Source of the DNA: Corticium candelabrum
Lineage: Eukaryota; Porifera; Homoscleromorpha; Homosclerophorida; Plakinidae
Reading direction: 5' to 3'
Length of the DNA stretch: 64,000 nt
Assembly: GCF_963422355.1 (NCBI RefSeq)
Contig: NC_085090.1
Span: forward strand, 2,039,411 to 2,103,410
A program made the translations under genes and the position numbers. Shown here in pieces: positions 16,369 to 29,209 of this stretch. The notes beneath the pieces were generated by a model. It ran no database searches, was not told the DNA's origin, and saw nothing but the letters and a program-made list of their open reading frames with translations. Each line of letters opens with the position of its first letter. Positions within the stretch are counted from its first letter, which is position 1.

Positions 16369-17222
16369 ATGAGTCGTGAAAGACAACTCCGCGATATTCT
16401 GCTATTACACCGCTCTGATACCAAGAAGCCATCCAAGATCTGTCAAGAGATAGAACTGTTTCCCGCTCTACAGTGTACCATCACGAGATTAGACACTGGA
16501 GAAGGAATCGAACGCAGAACTTCCGGTGGAAGACCAAGAAAACTAGCAGAAAACTAGCGAACAGCACTAATGAACATAACACAACAAAAGTCAGCAAACA
16601 AACTTGCCCATCAGCTGGCAGCGCAGGAAGGAGTTGTCGTCAGTTCTGCCACCATCAGAAGAGAACTTCATGACGCAGGCTATCGGTACACTTTACCTAG
16701 AAACATTCCGCTGCTAACTGAAGCTAAAGAAAGAGAAGTGTAGACTGGTGCTCTGACCGTGCAGCTGATGCCTGGAACAAAACAATCTTCACAGATGAGA
16801 CCACTTTTAAGCTGTACCGCAATACCGTCCATGTCTGGGTTCCAGCAGCTGTTGAACCAGTCAATCCGCTTCCTTGTCAAGACCCCAAAAATCCACGCAT
16901 GAAGTGGGATAAGCTCGCGCGAAACAACTGTTTTGAAAACGTTCAAGACAAACATGACAACAGCCATTGTTATCGACATTCTGGAAGAGTGTCTTCTTGA
17001 ATCGGCTGATACACTTTACCCAGACGGATGGCGTCTTCAGCTTGACAATGCTCCTACGCACAGCTCGTCAAACTCAGCGGTGGCTGCAAGACAACGGCGT
17101 CACGGTTCTCGATTGGCCCGCTAACTCACCAGATCTTGCGCCAATAGAAACCTCTGGGCGGTCATTAAGCGGCGTGTTGAGCTTCGTAGGCCACAAAACG
17201 TCTACGAACTTAAGACGCAATC
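16369..17222 (+). pseudogene. Tc1/mariner transposase, degenerate
   Basis: The first 62 codons (MSRERQLRDILLLH) are a helix-turn-helix-like N-terminus. Later, in shifted frames, come TFKLYRNTVHVWVP, LDNAPTHSS, then DWPANSPDLAPIE and AVIKRRVELRRPQNVYEL, the DDE/D core and tail of Tc1-like transposases. Several stops and frameshifts separate the blocks. Sequence near 16190-16220 (CAGTCTGCGTCAAAACTATTGACAC region) may be the left terminal repeat. The right end is lost, as RLE retrotransposon sequence begins within about 20 bp of the last recognisable codon. Confidence 0.75.
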
Positions 17223-17229
17223 CAGGCGG

Positions 17230-17758
17230 AGTGGCAGTTTCTGGTCAGATTGTTTTCGCAAGCTGCATATCCATCATCGCAGGGAGCCAAGGAACAGGTA
17301 CACCACTACAGACAACAGACCGGACATCGTCTTTTTTCGACTCCGACACTGGATACAATATCGATCTCGACATCTCCCTTGCTCACCCGTGGAGCAGTGA
17401 CATCATCCCCACATCTGCTGGTGTTGATGGTGCAGCTGCAGACAGGAGAGCGGACAGGAAGAGAGCAAAATATAACAAACAACAACTACAAGGAGGGTCA
17501 ATTGTCAGTGCAATTCCATTGGTAATGGAACACTTTGGAGCATGGGGGTTTGATGCATGGAAATTCTTAAAAAAGATAGCAAAGAAGTCATCAGATGAAG
17601 TCGGAAGACTAACTGCAGCGGAGTTTATCGACTTCTGGAGCAAACGCTTTTCGGTCCAACTCCAAAGGTGCAATGCGAACGTCATCTCTAAGAAGTCATC
17701 TTCATTGACTGGGGTCAACAGAAGTGACTTTTATGGCACTCAGTTCTTTAGCCACTAG
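17230..17758 (+). pseudogene. RLE-type retrotransposon 3' fragment (copy 2)
   Basis: The fragment starts at the FWSDC segment and contains the endonuclease core: RPDIVFF, then DSDTGY and the DISLAHPWS block, a K-rich helix and a C-terminal region ending in TAG at 17756-17758. Compared with copy 1 the order is identical. A one-base frameshift inside the run of T at about 17333 separates the RPD motif from the rest. It is joined directly to the end of the Tc1/mariner remnant. Confidence 0.75.
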
Positions 17759-17945
17759 CTGACACCGAGCTAGGGCTTTGCACGTAGTGTAGCTGCGTTT
17801 AGAGTTTCTAGAGTTTCTAGAGTTACTAGTTCCTTCAAGTTTTGTTTTGAATTTAGTTTAGTTCACGAACATTGATAGCAGTTGGACAGCATATATAGTT
17901 ATTTGCATTGCGGAAATGTATCATAGATAAAATGTTCAAATTAAT

Positions 17946-18785
17946 GTGTTTGACAGACAGACAGACACCTTCAAGGCTATTCTATCGCTCCAATCCATTA
18001 CTGAATCACAACGGAGTCAATGTACCATGCCTGTGAAATATGGAGGTTTTGGTTTGACGTCTGTAAAAGATGTTGCCTCTGCGACATATCTAGCAAGTTG
18101 GGCTCATTCTGTAGCTACTTTACTTAAAAGGTTCCCAACTCTTTGGGAGTCACCTGAGTTAAATAACACGAACAATATTCAAGTCTCATTGGACAATGCC
18201 ACAGTGGAATATAACGATTCTCTTGGTCATGGTGACGTTTCTCAGGTGAGAGGATTTTGTGATCTACTTGTCAACAACACAAAAAGCTTCAGCACCGTTT
18301 CTCTGCCCAATCTTTTCAAGCAAAGTCGAGATGTGTCTAGGGACAGCTGGTGATGCCAAGGGCAAGGCTCGTTTACAATCAGTTGAAAGAAAAGGTAGTG
18401 GCTCATGGCTTGAAGCGGTTCCCTTCTCAGAAAAGCTTGCGCTTAATCCCAGCGAGTTTCGCTTAGCGGCTCTATTGAGGATGGGTTGCCCAATGCCATT
18501 TGGAGGTTGGCTGTCACACTGTGAATGTGGGAAAGTTCTCGACAAAGATGGATACCATCTTAGTTATAAACATGGAGGAGGCCCTATATGGCAGCATGAT
18601 TCTGTTGTGAATGGATGGTCTGAATGCTTGCGTGAAGTAGGTCTGCACCACAGAAAAGAACCAAGAGACAGATATACAAATAATAATACAAGAGATTAGC
18701 CTTTTGAAGTTTGAGACAGAGACAAGGATTAGTGTATATTTAGTGTTGTAATTGTGCTTATAATGTATTGAAATAAATGAAGACA
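17946..18785 (+). pseudogene. RLE-type retrotransposon fragment (copy 3) between GACA arrays
   Basis: The sequence enters in the RT thumb (PVKYGGFGLTSVKD) and proceeds, with a frameshift near 18320, to the zinc knuckle (CECGKVLDKDGYHLSYKHGGG, His-Cys partly lost) and NGWSECLREVGL. It is cut at the point where RPD is expected (TRD followed by TAG at 18697), so the endonuclease core is deleted. A short AT-rich tail with AAATAAATGA follows. GACAGACA units flank both sides (17956-17970 and 18780-18797). Confidence 0.7.
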
Positions 18786-18824
18786 GACGACAGACATCCC
18801 GGATGAATGAAAGCGGCACTTACA

Positions 18825-19020
18825 GCCTAAGCCTGGTTCACAATATTGACGCCGACGTCAACGTCAACGTGATGTCGTGACGTCCACCTGGACGTCGAAT
18901 TATGAACAACAAAGCGGCGTCAACGAGGCTTCATGACGTAGAAGTAGAGCAAAGTTCTATTCCAGCGTCAAAACCGGAAGTGCTCAGCGTCAAATGTAAC
19001 CATGTGGGCATTTTTAGCCC
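18825..19020. repeat. GACGTCAACG-rich segment, possible transposon end
   Basis: Starts with CTGGTTCACAATATTGACGCCG and holds clustered GACGTC/GTCAACG words, then runs directly into repeat copy 2. The opening resembles Harbinger-type termini seen elsewhere in the window (TGTTCACA), but no partner end was found. Confidence 0.35.
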
Positions 19021-20732
19021 ACAAGTACAAACGTCCAACGTTGAAGAGCTGCTGTCAGATGCCGTAGCTACAAGAGAGCACAGGTTAGCATATTGCCACG
19101 AACAATCCACAACCCGTTACATCGAAAATCGAAACTGACTCCATCAGATGCGCGTATTTACCCTATGGGGCGATGAAGGTATTACCAGTTGATGGGCAAC
19201 GTATCTATCACGTCACGATGGCCAACGGGCTTGCTCGTTATCTAAGATTTCTGGTGGTCCCTCTTGAAGAGGAGCCACAACTGGGGTTGGGGGTTGTGGG
19301 CACCTTGGCAACACGGTGTCACCAGTCCAGGTGAATACACAAACGTCACCATTGTTAGAGGCAGTATTGGAAGGTGTGGGAATCTTTGACCACAAAGTGG
19401 ATAAGGATCCAGTGGCGAGCCAATGTAGAGAGACGTTTGGAGGAATAGGATGTCTAAATCATTATCATATACGATACACGCTCGAGAAGACGCACGACCG
19501 TATGCCGTAGCTACGCCCCCGTCGGGTTTCGTTACCACATTACAACAAAAGTGAAAGACGAATTAGAATGAATACGCTCAGTACAGGCAATTCGACAACA
19601 CCTGGTCTGAAATCGTCTTGTCATGAGGTTTCGACTAATGTAATTATCAAATCGGTAGCTTCACGTTTTGGAGATATCCGGGCTTCTTTCACCGCGTAGC
19701 GCACGTAGTACACGTGCACCACTAACCATCAGCCCGGACTCAGGTGACTCAACATGCGGGTGTAAATGGCTGAAACGGCTAAGAATTACCCGTATGGATG
19801 TGCGTGACACAGAAGGATGTAGTAAAGTAGTGGTTTTACAACAGCAGGTGACATGCATTATAGAATAGTAATAAAAAGCGCATTTATTACGACTCACACA
19901 TGGTACTACTACTACTACTACTACAAGAGGTTTTATCGTTGTTGTTAATTAATTATTGTGCCTTCTCTGTATACAAGCAGTTGGTACAAGTTGTTACAAA
20001 ATGTCGGATACGGACTCCGAACGACTCGAGGAGACTGAACTCGAAGTGGCTTGTCCTGTAACTCTTGCTTCAAGCTCAAAGGTGGTTAGTCTTGGCTGGA
20101 ATTATTATCTGTGTCATACTGTAGAAAGTGCATCATTTGATCCAATTATACAATTTTTGCATCGCAGTTGAGAAAAACTACATAAACAAAGTATCTGTGT
20201 AAGAGGAGATGACGATCCCACGTACAAATTTTTGTTTAGATATCACAGTTCTTCAGACGATCCTCCTAGAAGAGGCTATACCACCGTCGGTGTTACCAAG
20301 ACTACACGACCAAAGCTAATGTATTGAATCTTCTCCGTCGCAAGCAAGCAAAGTTCTCAGCAGTGAAAGAGGCAGCTCAATCTCGTAGTAACACAAGACA
20401 CGTTCGAGCGCTTATCCATGCAACTACAGACTACATGCAGGTTTTGTAATTTGTCAAAAATACCAGCAAACAAAAGCCGACGAAAAGTCGTCTCGTTTCC
20501 TGTGAATTGGACACCGGAGCTAATCGCCTTATAAAGGCTGCATGCACAACTAAACAAAGATGAAAATTTGCTGGTAACCAGAGGAGGTAGTGCATGCTGT
20601 CGCACATGCGTATTAACCGACAACACGCCTTACGGCAGTAGGCGCGGTCATTACTTTGGCTGATCTGTTCGCCGCAAGGTTGATGCTATTAGAAGCGTCT
20701 GCGATGCGAGGTGTTGTTTTACGTGTTACTCT
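19021..20732 (+). repeat. 1.7-kb dispersed repeat, copy 2
   Basis: Same content and order as 11988-13720, including the MSDTDSERLE ORF at 20000. It lacks a few short stretches present in copy 1. Unlike copy 1 it continues downstream into the cysteine-rich coding fragment at 20766-21190. Confidence 0.75.
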
Positions 20733-20765
20733 AAAGTCTGTTCGATTATTGGAAGACGTGGGAAC

Positions 20766-21190
20766 TGCGGTTAATAGATAAGAAATTGAAGAGCTGAGAT
20801 GGGCGTTGTTAATTCCAGCTAGTGAAATAAACGGCCCAACCCAGGACGCACTACAGATGCACGTGCAGAGAGCTAACTATCAAGCCGCAGTTTGGGTAAG
20901 AGCTCTTCAAGCCAAACCGGTTGTACCCTCTCCTTGTGGGTATGGGTGGGAAATTGTGAATGATCGATTAACAATGAAATGGATGACACGGAAACCAGCA
21001 CCTGATGACCTACTGCATGGTTTTAGTCAATTGCCGTTGTCATACTGGATGTAGTTCACGTCGACGTTCTTGTGTACGCGAAGGGATGCCTTGTACAGAT
21101 GCTTGTGGTTGTGAAGACTGCGACAATCAAACCGCTTCATGTAGACGTGAAACAGACAGCCAAGGAAGTGACGATGAAGCAGAGTTCTAG
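20766..21190 (+). pseudogene. C-terminal fragment with cysteine-rich tail, mobile-element protein type
   Basis: Frame 1 gives a helical segment (HVQRANYQAAVWVRALQA) and GYGWEIVNDRLTMKWM. A one-base shift at about 21030 leads to a tail rich in cysteine (CHTGCSSRRRSCVREGMPC, then DACGCEDCDN), ending in TAG at 21188. I have seen this pairing of a YQAAVW helix and a C-x-C...C-x2-C tail in many uncharacterised repeat-associated invertebrate proteins, but cannot name the family. The frameshift suggests a pseudogene. Confidence 0.5.
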
Positions 21191-24100
21191 AGCGGCCGAC
21201 TTACTTTAGCTAGTTGTTAATTTGCTTCAAGTTTGCTGCACACATAGTAATAATATAGACTAGAAAGGCACATTTAGATTATTTTTCTCTATTTTGACAA
21301 AGTTAAAATACTATATAGTTAGACTACTAACTTGATTAGATACGATGGATTAGGTAAGATTGCCGTTTTGAGTAAGAAACCTTGGTTGCTATGGCAACGC
21401 AGAGTATCTTTGGTTCTACCACTTTGAACACTTTTTCAGACTAACTAATGTTAAATTCGCACTCTTCTATGTCGTTTGTCGAGATATCAATAATAAAATT
21501 TAGATCGGACTGTTGGGGCGACAGACTTGAAAAACTGACCGTGGGCCGTAGGACTACAGGTAACTATCACGGAACATAACTTAAATGTTCTCCTATAACA
21601 TATCCAGACTCACATAGAGATACTTCCAAACGAAACACCACTACGTCACAACTTGAAAGATCCAGACAAAAACATTGAAGTGTACTCTTAATCAAACACC
21701 AGTAAGTCACAACTTAGCCATACGTACATAGTTATTACAAGTAATATCCTCATGTATCATACAGATTGATGACCAGGAAACAACACTTGTTCAACGAAGT
21801 CAGGAAACACTTAATTTTCTAGCAAACGCTTTTCCAGCAAAACGAGAAAATCCTCAGGAGACTATCTGTCATTGGAAACAAACTGGTAAGACAAATGAGA
21901 ACCTTTTATACGAATACTATCTTACACTGAAGAACTGCATGGTTTCTTATAGGATGATGTACTGAAGATGAACCGGCGATCTCGAGCTGATCAAATCCTG
22001 GCACCATTACACCAAACTGCACTCAACAACTCTAGAAAAGTTGCCGAAGCCAAATTAAAAAGGGGCCATGTTAAATGGCCAAATCCCTGATACGGTGGTT
22101 TCTCACCCACGAGAAACTAATGACATGTAGAGTGGGAAAAGCCAACAGTGGAATATTAGAAAGTAGACCACAGACTAATCAACATCAGCTTCATCTCCTC
22201 ATATATCCACAAGCTCTGTGTCATTTCCTCACAGATATACTTATGCACATGCATTTTTGCATTTTCCGTTTCAGACTTTGTAGCAGAGACCTACAAGACA
22301 AAACCATGGTCGCCGTCAGAGATGATGGCAGCAATAAATAAAGGCTTCTGCAACTACAAGTCGCATCCCCGAAAGGAGTCTCAACCAAAAAGTAGAACTC
22401 ACTAGACGTAAAATAGAAGTAGAACTCACCACGTAGACATAAAAATGTTATGCTGTTTTTAGTAGAAACACGTCGGACGAGGTCGAAATCTAACAGATCG
22501 AGGTTCAACGGCCGGTCATTTCTAGCTACGCGCATGCTCGCAACCTAACCGCGTGCATGTGATCTCCGTATACTTTCGGCAGCGAATGCTACACTTTCCG
22601 CATGCGTCTCTTGTGCGATTACGCACGCCATAACTGTCATGCGGATCGAGGTCCCAACTATGTAAATGAACTACATATTTGCGAGTCGACTCTTATCGTA
22701 AGCATTTCGTATGCGAGTCACAAAAATTCTCTATAGGGGAAAGCAGAAGAGTCAGATCATATTTCCCAAGATGTCAAGAACAAAGACATCACGAATGCTC
22801 AGATTTGGACATCCAGCAAGTGGAAAGAATGCTACTAGCATTGGACAGATTCAATCGTAAAAGCAGCAGCTGCAGGCCACAGACTCAGCAATGTTTTCCG
22901 ATGAAACAGTTGAAGACAAAGCACCCCCTCTCAGTTTAATGCAAAAGAAGGAATCAATACCACAAACACACAACCAGGCACAAAACAACAGTGACCATAG
23001 CTCACTACAACAATTGTACAGGTCAGCTTTACCAAGCACCTCCTGAAACAGAAATATTTATCAACTTCTAGTACAAATGATTTCATGCAGGTTACCATCC
23101 AAAACCACAATGGCCAACAACAACAGTGTTGCTCCAGTGGTTGTCTTGACTGGGAGAAACACTGACATGTCATCAGGAAAACGAAGTCAGTGAAGAAATT
23201 GCAGCCACAGCAATTAGCACAAGCAAGATACACGCTGCTTTAGTACGCAGACTCTCGGAGACTATTGCTGGAGAGCTTAAGCAGCTGTGTACATTCAATG
23301 CAGCAAGCGTGCTTCAAAAAACATCATCTGAACAACTGCTATCATTCAACATTCACAGGGTTACTAACGAATTAAGGTCTCAAATGCCTAGTTAACGATT
23401 GTCGTGATAGCCGCTGCAGCATCCACCAGAAAGAGGGAACAGAAAATAAAAAGACCGATGCCAGGCACGAGAAGGTTGCAACATATGTTTAGGTGCTATA
23501 CTGCTTAGAGAAAGAGGTGACAAAATGTCAGCTCTACACTATGCTATTGGGTTTGCTTTGCATTGTGGTGAAGCTACTTCTCAACCTTTGAGAGGCTGTC
23601 CAATTTTGGAGCAGTGCATCACAGACAAATTAGTTTTATGAAAGTTAGATGAACAATGTAGCAATTTGACTGGAAGGTTCTGCAATGGAAAGAGTCTGTT
23701 GAGAACTATATGATAAACAAAACCTTGTCTTACAAACTGATTGGAGATAACCTTGATTTGCAAGTGGCAACTTAATACAATCTGTCCAATACTATCCCCA
23801 GAGCCTCCACTGGTTTGCTTGCTGTCAATTCAGCATCGTGTTCATGCAAGCTGCCCATCGACCAGTAACAGATCTTATGCATTCTAACTTTTTGCCCTCT
23901 TCTCGTGACCCCTGTGAACTTCGTAAGCACTTTGTCATTCTCATAGGCAGAGTTCTTGTTGAACGACTCACACGTTTTGAGATCTTGAGAGGACAAGCAA
24001 TATACCATGTAAGATACAAATGCAGCAATGTCATGAAGAGTAAAACAGAAATGGTAAGATGTGTAAACAGAGCCTAAGAATGCATGACTAGCAATAACTG

Positions 24101-25600
24101 ATATCAGTGTACTTCAGATTCTCCTTGGCTGACTAAGGAACAATGAGAATTGTCAGCAGTAAAATGATAGACATTATGAGACACTGCTACAAGTATGTTC
24201 ACCAACATCAGGAAAATATGCACAGAGTGTGGTTTGGAGAAGATCAGCTGAAATCTGAGAGGGCTGGAAATGCACAGCTAGCAGTGCAAGATAGAGAACG
24301 CACCCGAGTCCATACTTGAAAGTGTGTGCAAAACCGAAGACTGGCACTTGAAGGTCAGTTACACTTCTTCAAGCAATTCTCAAAATCTTGTATGGAGAAG
24401 ACAGTGCATGATGACAACACTGGTTCTCTAAATACTTAACATTATATCGAATCGAATTTTTCTGTGCAGATGCCCACAAAGACGTTGCTGCAGTAACTGA
24501 GTTTATAGATCTAGTTACAGATGCCTATGTATCTACCACCAGTACACCCAAACAATTCAAAGACATATATGCTATGTCTAGCAAAGAAAAACAAGTTCTA
24601 CTCCATGACATTACAGCTGAGATTGCAGACTACATTTCGAAAAATCATTATGAGACCCTAAGAAGACTCTCAGCACACCAGCTGACACAAGAAAGACTAT
24701 TGCGCAGACAAGATGGCTGACAAAGTCATATCGGTACAGCAAATGTAAGACATGAACAGCAACAGCATGGTATCTAAATCAACCAACCAGAGTCAGCTAC
24801 AGTTGTGGATCCGGAGGCTTTCAGACAAGATGATCATATGTACAACTATAGCACAGGTGTCATGAAACTGGGGTTATTACACAGAAATTTCTAGAGGAGC
24901 ACAATACGTGAGGGGGATAGAGAGAGGTTGGCAATGCTGTGAAAATTTGCCACGGGCATTAAAAGTATGCAATAGAGGGTCTTCTCTTGACACCCCGACT
25001 ACAACCCACTTTGTCTCCAAGGGCAGCAGAGGTAACGAAGTGGAATAAAAGTGTAATCACCACAGGTGGTCCAGGAAACTATTCCTCTGGACCTGGCTCT
25101 GGAACATCTTCACCATGCAACAAAAGCAGATCTCAAGCATTTTGAGAGCCAACATAACAGAGGTGTCAGCAAGAAGATGCAGTCAATCTGCAGGGTATTA
25201 GAACAATGTACTTGAACAGCTAGACCAGCAGTTAGATGTTGCTCCCAAGCATGGAAGACATACAACACTTAGCACAAAAGAAGATTTCAGACAAACTGGA
25301 ATGCTATTCATTTACGTCAGTCACTACATGAAGGTACAGTAAGTTCAAGTCAGTTTCGCACGATCTTTTGAAAGACTTGAAAAATGAGAAACTGTATGCA
25401 TGGCTAGACAAGCACAAGACATTGATTACACGTTGTGGTGGGAAAATACTTGTATTTGCTAACGCTGTAGCTGTCGGTTAAGTGTGCGGCAGTGCAGCTA
25501 GTAACTAAATTTACTTTTCATGCTGTCTTGACTGACTTTATATAACAAATCAAAAAGGTTGCACGTGACAACAGTGAACGTTATCTATACAAGACGAACA
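21191..25600. other. Degenerate repeat-derived stretch without an intact gene
   Basis: No frame longer than about 100 codons. At 23838-24060 the plus frame reads FMQAAHRPVTDLMHSNFLP and later YKCSNVMKSKTEM, and near 25255 KHGRHTTLSTKEDFRQT. These recall a widespread repeat-associated invertebrate protein family (perhaps DUF6589-like), but the match is by memory only and the frame is full of stops. The remainder gives no clear signal. Confidence 0.35.
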
Positions 25601-25609
25601 TATCAGGTG

Positions 25610-25980
25610 GAGAAATCATGTTGTTGTACCCCCTAAATGGTGCTTGTCTCCGATTCAGCTGCTACACGCAGGACATCAAGACATTGTAAAATAGCGGCCT
25701 TGGCCAGAACTTCGCAGCTAGTGGTGGCCAGGTATCGATCTCAATAACTAGAAAATAGCAAATGAGTGTGACATTTGCCAAGTTAATGGCAAAGCCCAAA
25801 AAGTTCTATAACATCCGTGGAAAGTGCCCGGCCATAGGAAAGGCTGCACATTGATTATCCAAGGAATTTCAAAGTCAAATGCAGTTAGTGATTGTGGATG
25901 ATTACTCCAAATGGATAAATGTTCATGTTACTTACTACACGGCAGCCACGCAGAAGACCATAAAAATGGTAAGTGATTCA
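25610..25980 (+). pseudogene. Ty3/Gypsy integrase remnant
   Basis: Across frameshifts the plus strand reads LLHAGHQDI, WWPGID, CDICQVNGKA, HPWKVPG and DYSKW, that is the H2C2 zinc-binding region and the start of the DDE core of a Gypsy integrase. Several in-frame stops are present. It may be the 3' part of the same family as the RNase H remnant at 14.4 kb, though the two are 10 kb apart. Confidence 0.65.
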
Positions 25981-26220
25981 CCTGTGTCTAGAAATTAACG
26001 CGGATTTCATGGCTCTTGCAAAGAATGCTTTTAATTCTAGTAGTCGGAAAACTTGTCTGGAAGAATTGGGCTTTAACTTTCCAGAGTTAAATACATTACA
26101 AAAATTCTATATTACTCTACCACCCCTAGTGTCAAGTCTAGATAAAGAATCTACTTCATACCTTCTGAAGGAGTGCAGCAAAGTGACCCCTCGGGTCCAT
26201 TGCTATTCAGCTTGTTTTTG

Positions 26221-26706
26221 TCATTCTAAAGTTTTTCTTCCACTCCCATCATTCCACACCACACGCACTTGATCCCACCACCTGCAGCTGCAGAGCTTTA
26301 TCCACTCTGTTCGTCCTCGGCGTGCTTGTTCAGTTTTTCTAAGCAGGAGCTGATAAAGTACTGCAAATATTTGCAGGAACTTCCTGCGAAAAACCAGCAT
26401 CAACGCCAGTAGTCGTAGCCGCTTTTTGCTGCGCTGTAACGCAATGATTTGTCGACGCCGCCTGTCTATAGCTGCATACTGCCGACGACGAAGAAGTAAC
26501 AAGAGCACATTCTGTTTGCCCATCGAAGAATGTAATGTAATACACACTAATTGCATGCCAATGTTGCTAACCTTGCGCTAACCATGCTTGCTGTCTGGTT
26601 AGTGCTAACCAAGAATATGACACCTAGATGCTCTCAGAAGGTCTGCAAAATGGTAGTTATCTATAATTGAGTTTGCTAACCAAGGTCGCTAACCCTAGTG
26701 TGAAAA
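26221..26706 (-). mobile_element. PIF/Harbinger element, 5'-end fragment
   Basis: Read on the minus strand, the end at 26706 (GGCGTTTTCACACTAGGGTT) resembles the termini of the Harbinger element at 45.9 kb. Inside, an open frame at 26556-26221 has an arginine- and leucine-rich helix (RRRRQIIALQRSKKRLRL) of the type that precedes the DDE domain of Harbinger transposases. The catalytic part is absent. Confidence 0.5.
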
Positions 26707-26939
26707 CGCCAATTGAAGACAAGCAGCTATACAAACAAATAACAAGAGCAGTTATAGGTATACAGTCACTTTTTGCAACAAATCAAAGAATTAGAAATAA
26801 AGATTGTTCAAACTTTGCCCAAGAGTTGTCTGTTGGTAATTCGGTTACCAGGACTGGCAATGGCTCACCTTATGTAAAGGCTGTGTATTGGCGTCATCAG
26901 ATTATGGCAACGGTTGCTACGTCGCCATGTTGAGTGTCC

Positions 26940-28730
26940 AAAACACGTGTGCAATATCCGGTGTGAGTAGCGAGATCAGGTTTTGTTCTGTACTGTTGGT
27001 GCGTGCGGCAGACAAAGACAGAGCAAAGGTATAGTAAACGATTACGTTTGATCAGCTGCCGGCCTAGCATGCGGCTTATTGCGCGGAAGCATGCGCGGCG
27101 CAGTTGCCTATATATGTAAACCACACGCAGTAGCCTACTGCTAGGAATACAAAGCAGTGGTGGAATAGATTACGTCTCAAACGACGAGCTGGGGATACAC
27201 TAGAACGAGACAAAGTGGATAGTGTACATTGTTTATTAGAGATTTGCTGTCCTATGTATGGATGCGCTATAGTATCATGCTACTAGAAGAACGCGGTACT
27301 CTACGTATTACGTAGAGCTTGACAACAGTACCAAAAGAGGTGAACATTGACGATCCGTGCGTGGAGCGATGGGGAAGGTGACAGCGTCGACTGGCAGCAT
27401 GCATGCACTGGCGGAACATGCAGCATCCGATAATCCTGGCATTCACAACTATGAAATATTACCCCTTGGTGTCTACACACAACAACAGTTGAAGGCCTTC
27501 AAGAGACTAGAAGGATACAAACGTTGTCGATGGCTGGGTTAGCAAACTTGTTGTTCTGCGCCTTGCTTATTTTTCCAAGCTCCATGCAGATTGGCAATCG
27601 CTCATGTTAAGACACTCACAAAGTTTTTCACCCGCTCTTGTGAAGGCATATGTGGCAGTGGAACCTTGGGACCATTATATGTGCTCATTGTACTTGTATG
27701 GCTGGTAGCGGAGGGCGATTACTAATGTGCGCTAATGCCACGCCTATAGTTTGAAGTACACTAGCTATTTCTGGTTATCGTAGAAAATTTCTGATAAGTT
27801 GCTGCTTCTAGATATTGTCTAGACAATGGAATGTGTCATTGTGGTTGCAAGTGCTAGCGCTTCTATTGTTCACATAAGAAATGAATGACCATCCACTGCA
27901 GATCGTACGTGGACGATCACCTATGATTTACCTGTCGTTTTATTTTCGCATAGCGACCAAAATGACTCTACATGTACAAGCGCACGTGCCTGCTTGCGTC
28001 TCACAAATGTTGTTTTGCATTGAGTTCAGCGTATTCGAAACGTACGTGCAGCCAGACATCACCTACTGTTAGCACTCGTTACAGTGATAAATTGCGTGAT
28101 CGAATCCGTGGTAGAGAAAAAAGGCCAGAGAGAAGGCATACAAGTGCAGAGTCAATTTTCTGGGAAGGCCTTGTTTCGAGAATGAACGAAAGTTGAAGAA
28201 GAGCTTCTTGTTACGTACGTGGCTTTACACTGTTCGGACAGCATGGCCCAAGTACTATAACGGTAACTGAAAGTGAGAAGAAACATCTAGATTTCTCTAT
28301 GACAATTCGAATGATGACTTTAACTAACCGAACAGGTATGTCAAAAACCAAATAAACAATATAATAACACTTCTGGTTGCATAAGCACAACACAGTATAT
28401 TCACTTAGTCACTGTTTACCGTTTTCTAGCATCGTCTTGTCTGCTAATTAATTAAGTGCTCTAAGAATCATATAGGATTCACACGAATCCATGTGGACGA
28501 GTATATTGCATACCAGAAGATAATGGAAAATTAATTTCTTCAGTTCCCTATTTTTCGAGGCTCAGGTACTTTCCAAACGTTAAAGTTTGCCGGTCTGCTT
28601 TAATTTGCAGATTTTGCCTCTAAAGCTAGACGTACTATAAATCGAAGTTTGTAAAAAGATCAGTAACGCTCTAGATTTTCTCGAGTTAGCAATAACAGAT
28701 GTATTTAGAGCATCTTCGATGCGCGTTATG
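26940..28730. other. Mostly unresolved; short mobile-element-like ORF at 27357-27600
   Basis: The ORF starting at 27357 reads GKVTASTGSMHALAEHAAS and LKAFKRLEGYKRC. With a one-base shift it continues DGWVSKLVVLRLAYF. The wording resembles the N-terminus of SWIM/YqaJ-type proteins found in invertebrate repeats; I rate this weak. The rest, 27600-28730, shows no gene. Confidence 0.3.
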
Positions 28731-28732
28731 AA

Positions 28733-29185
28733 TAAGGCTGCCTCCACTTGTTGCTCTCTAAACATGTTTAATGTTAAACATGTTTACCTAAACAGCGTTT
28801 CCACTTGTCCATTTTATCCGGAACTTTGTTGTACCGCGCAAATTCGTTTCTTGTGCACCAGACAGTCGGAGATTGTCTCCTGGTCGTCTCTCGAAAACAA
28901 TCAGAGACACAAGTCTCTGTCTTAGCCGACATCGCGCTCTCTCCGAGCACTTTGCATCAGTCTACGCCGTTTCTGACATTGCCTAAGTTTGTCTTCTTCC
29001 AAAAGTCTACAAAAAAAAGAAAGAGCAGCGCGAAAGAACTAACATACATCATGTAACGTGCGTTACTATCACGTGACCGTTAAACCTAAACCACTTCGCT
29101 AAACTACCTCTGAAAAAAAATGTTTACCAAAAGCTGTTTAGGTTTACAGTTAAACAGGTTTAGCGCTAGTGGAGACGCGCCCTTA
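28733..29185. mobile_element. MITE-like element, about 450 bp
   Basis: The left end (GGCTGCCTCCACTTGTTGC) and the reverse complement of the right end (GGGCGCGTCTCCACTAGCGC) are imperfect inverted repeats. Subterminal copies of AAACATGTTTA and TGTTTAGGTTTA lie inside each end. It is flanked by TAA on the left and TTA on the right. It lies 25 bp from the next element. No coding capacity is evident. Confidence 0.5.
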
Positions 29186-29209
29186 CATTTCTGAATGTCA
29201 AGAGACTAA

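Noticed and set aside
23772..24034. Minus-strand ORFs at 23.8-24.0 kb
   Set aside because: The opposite strand carries the repeat-family wording; these look like shadows.
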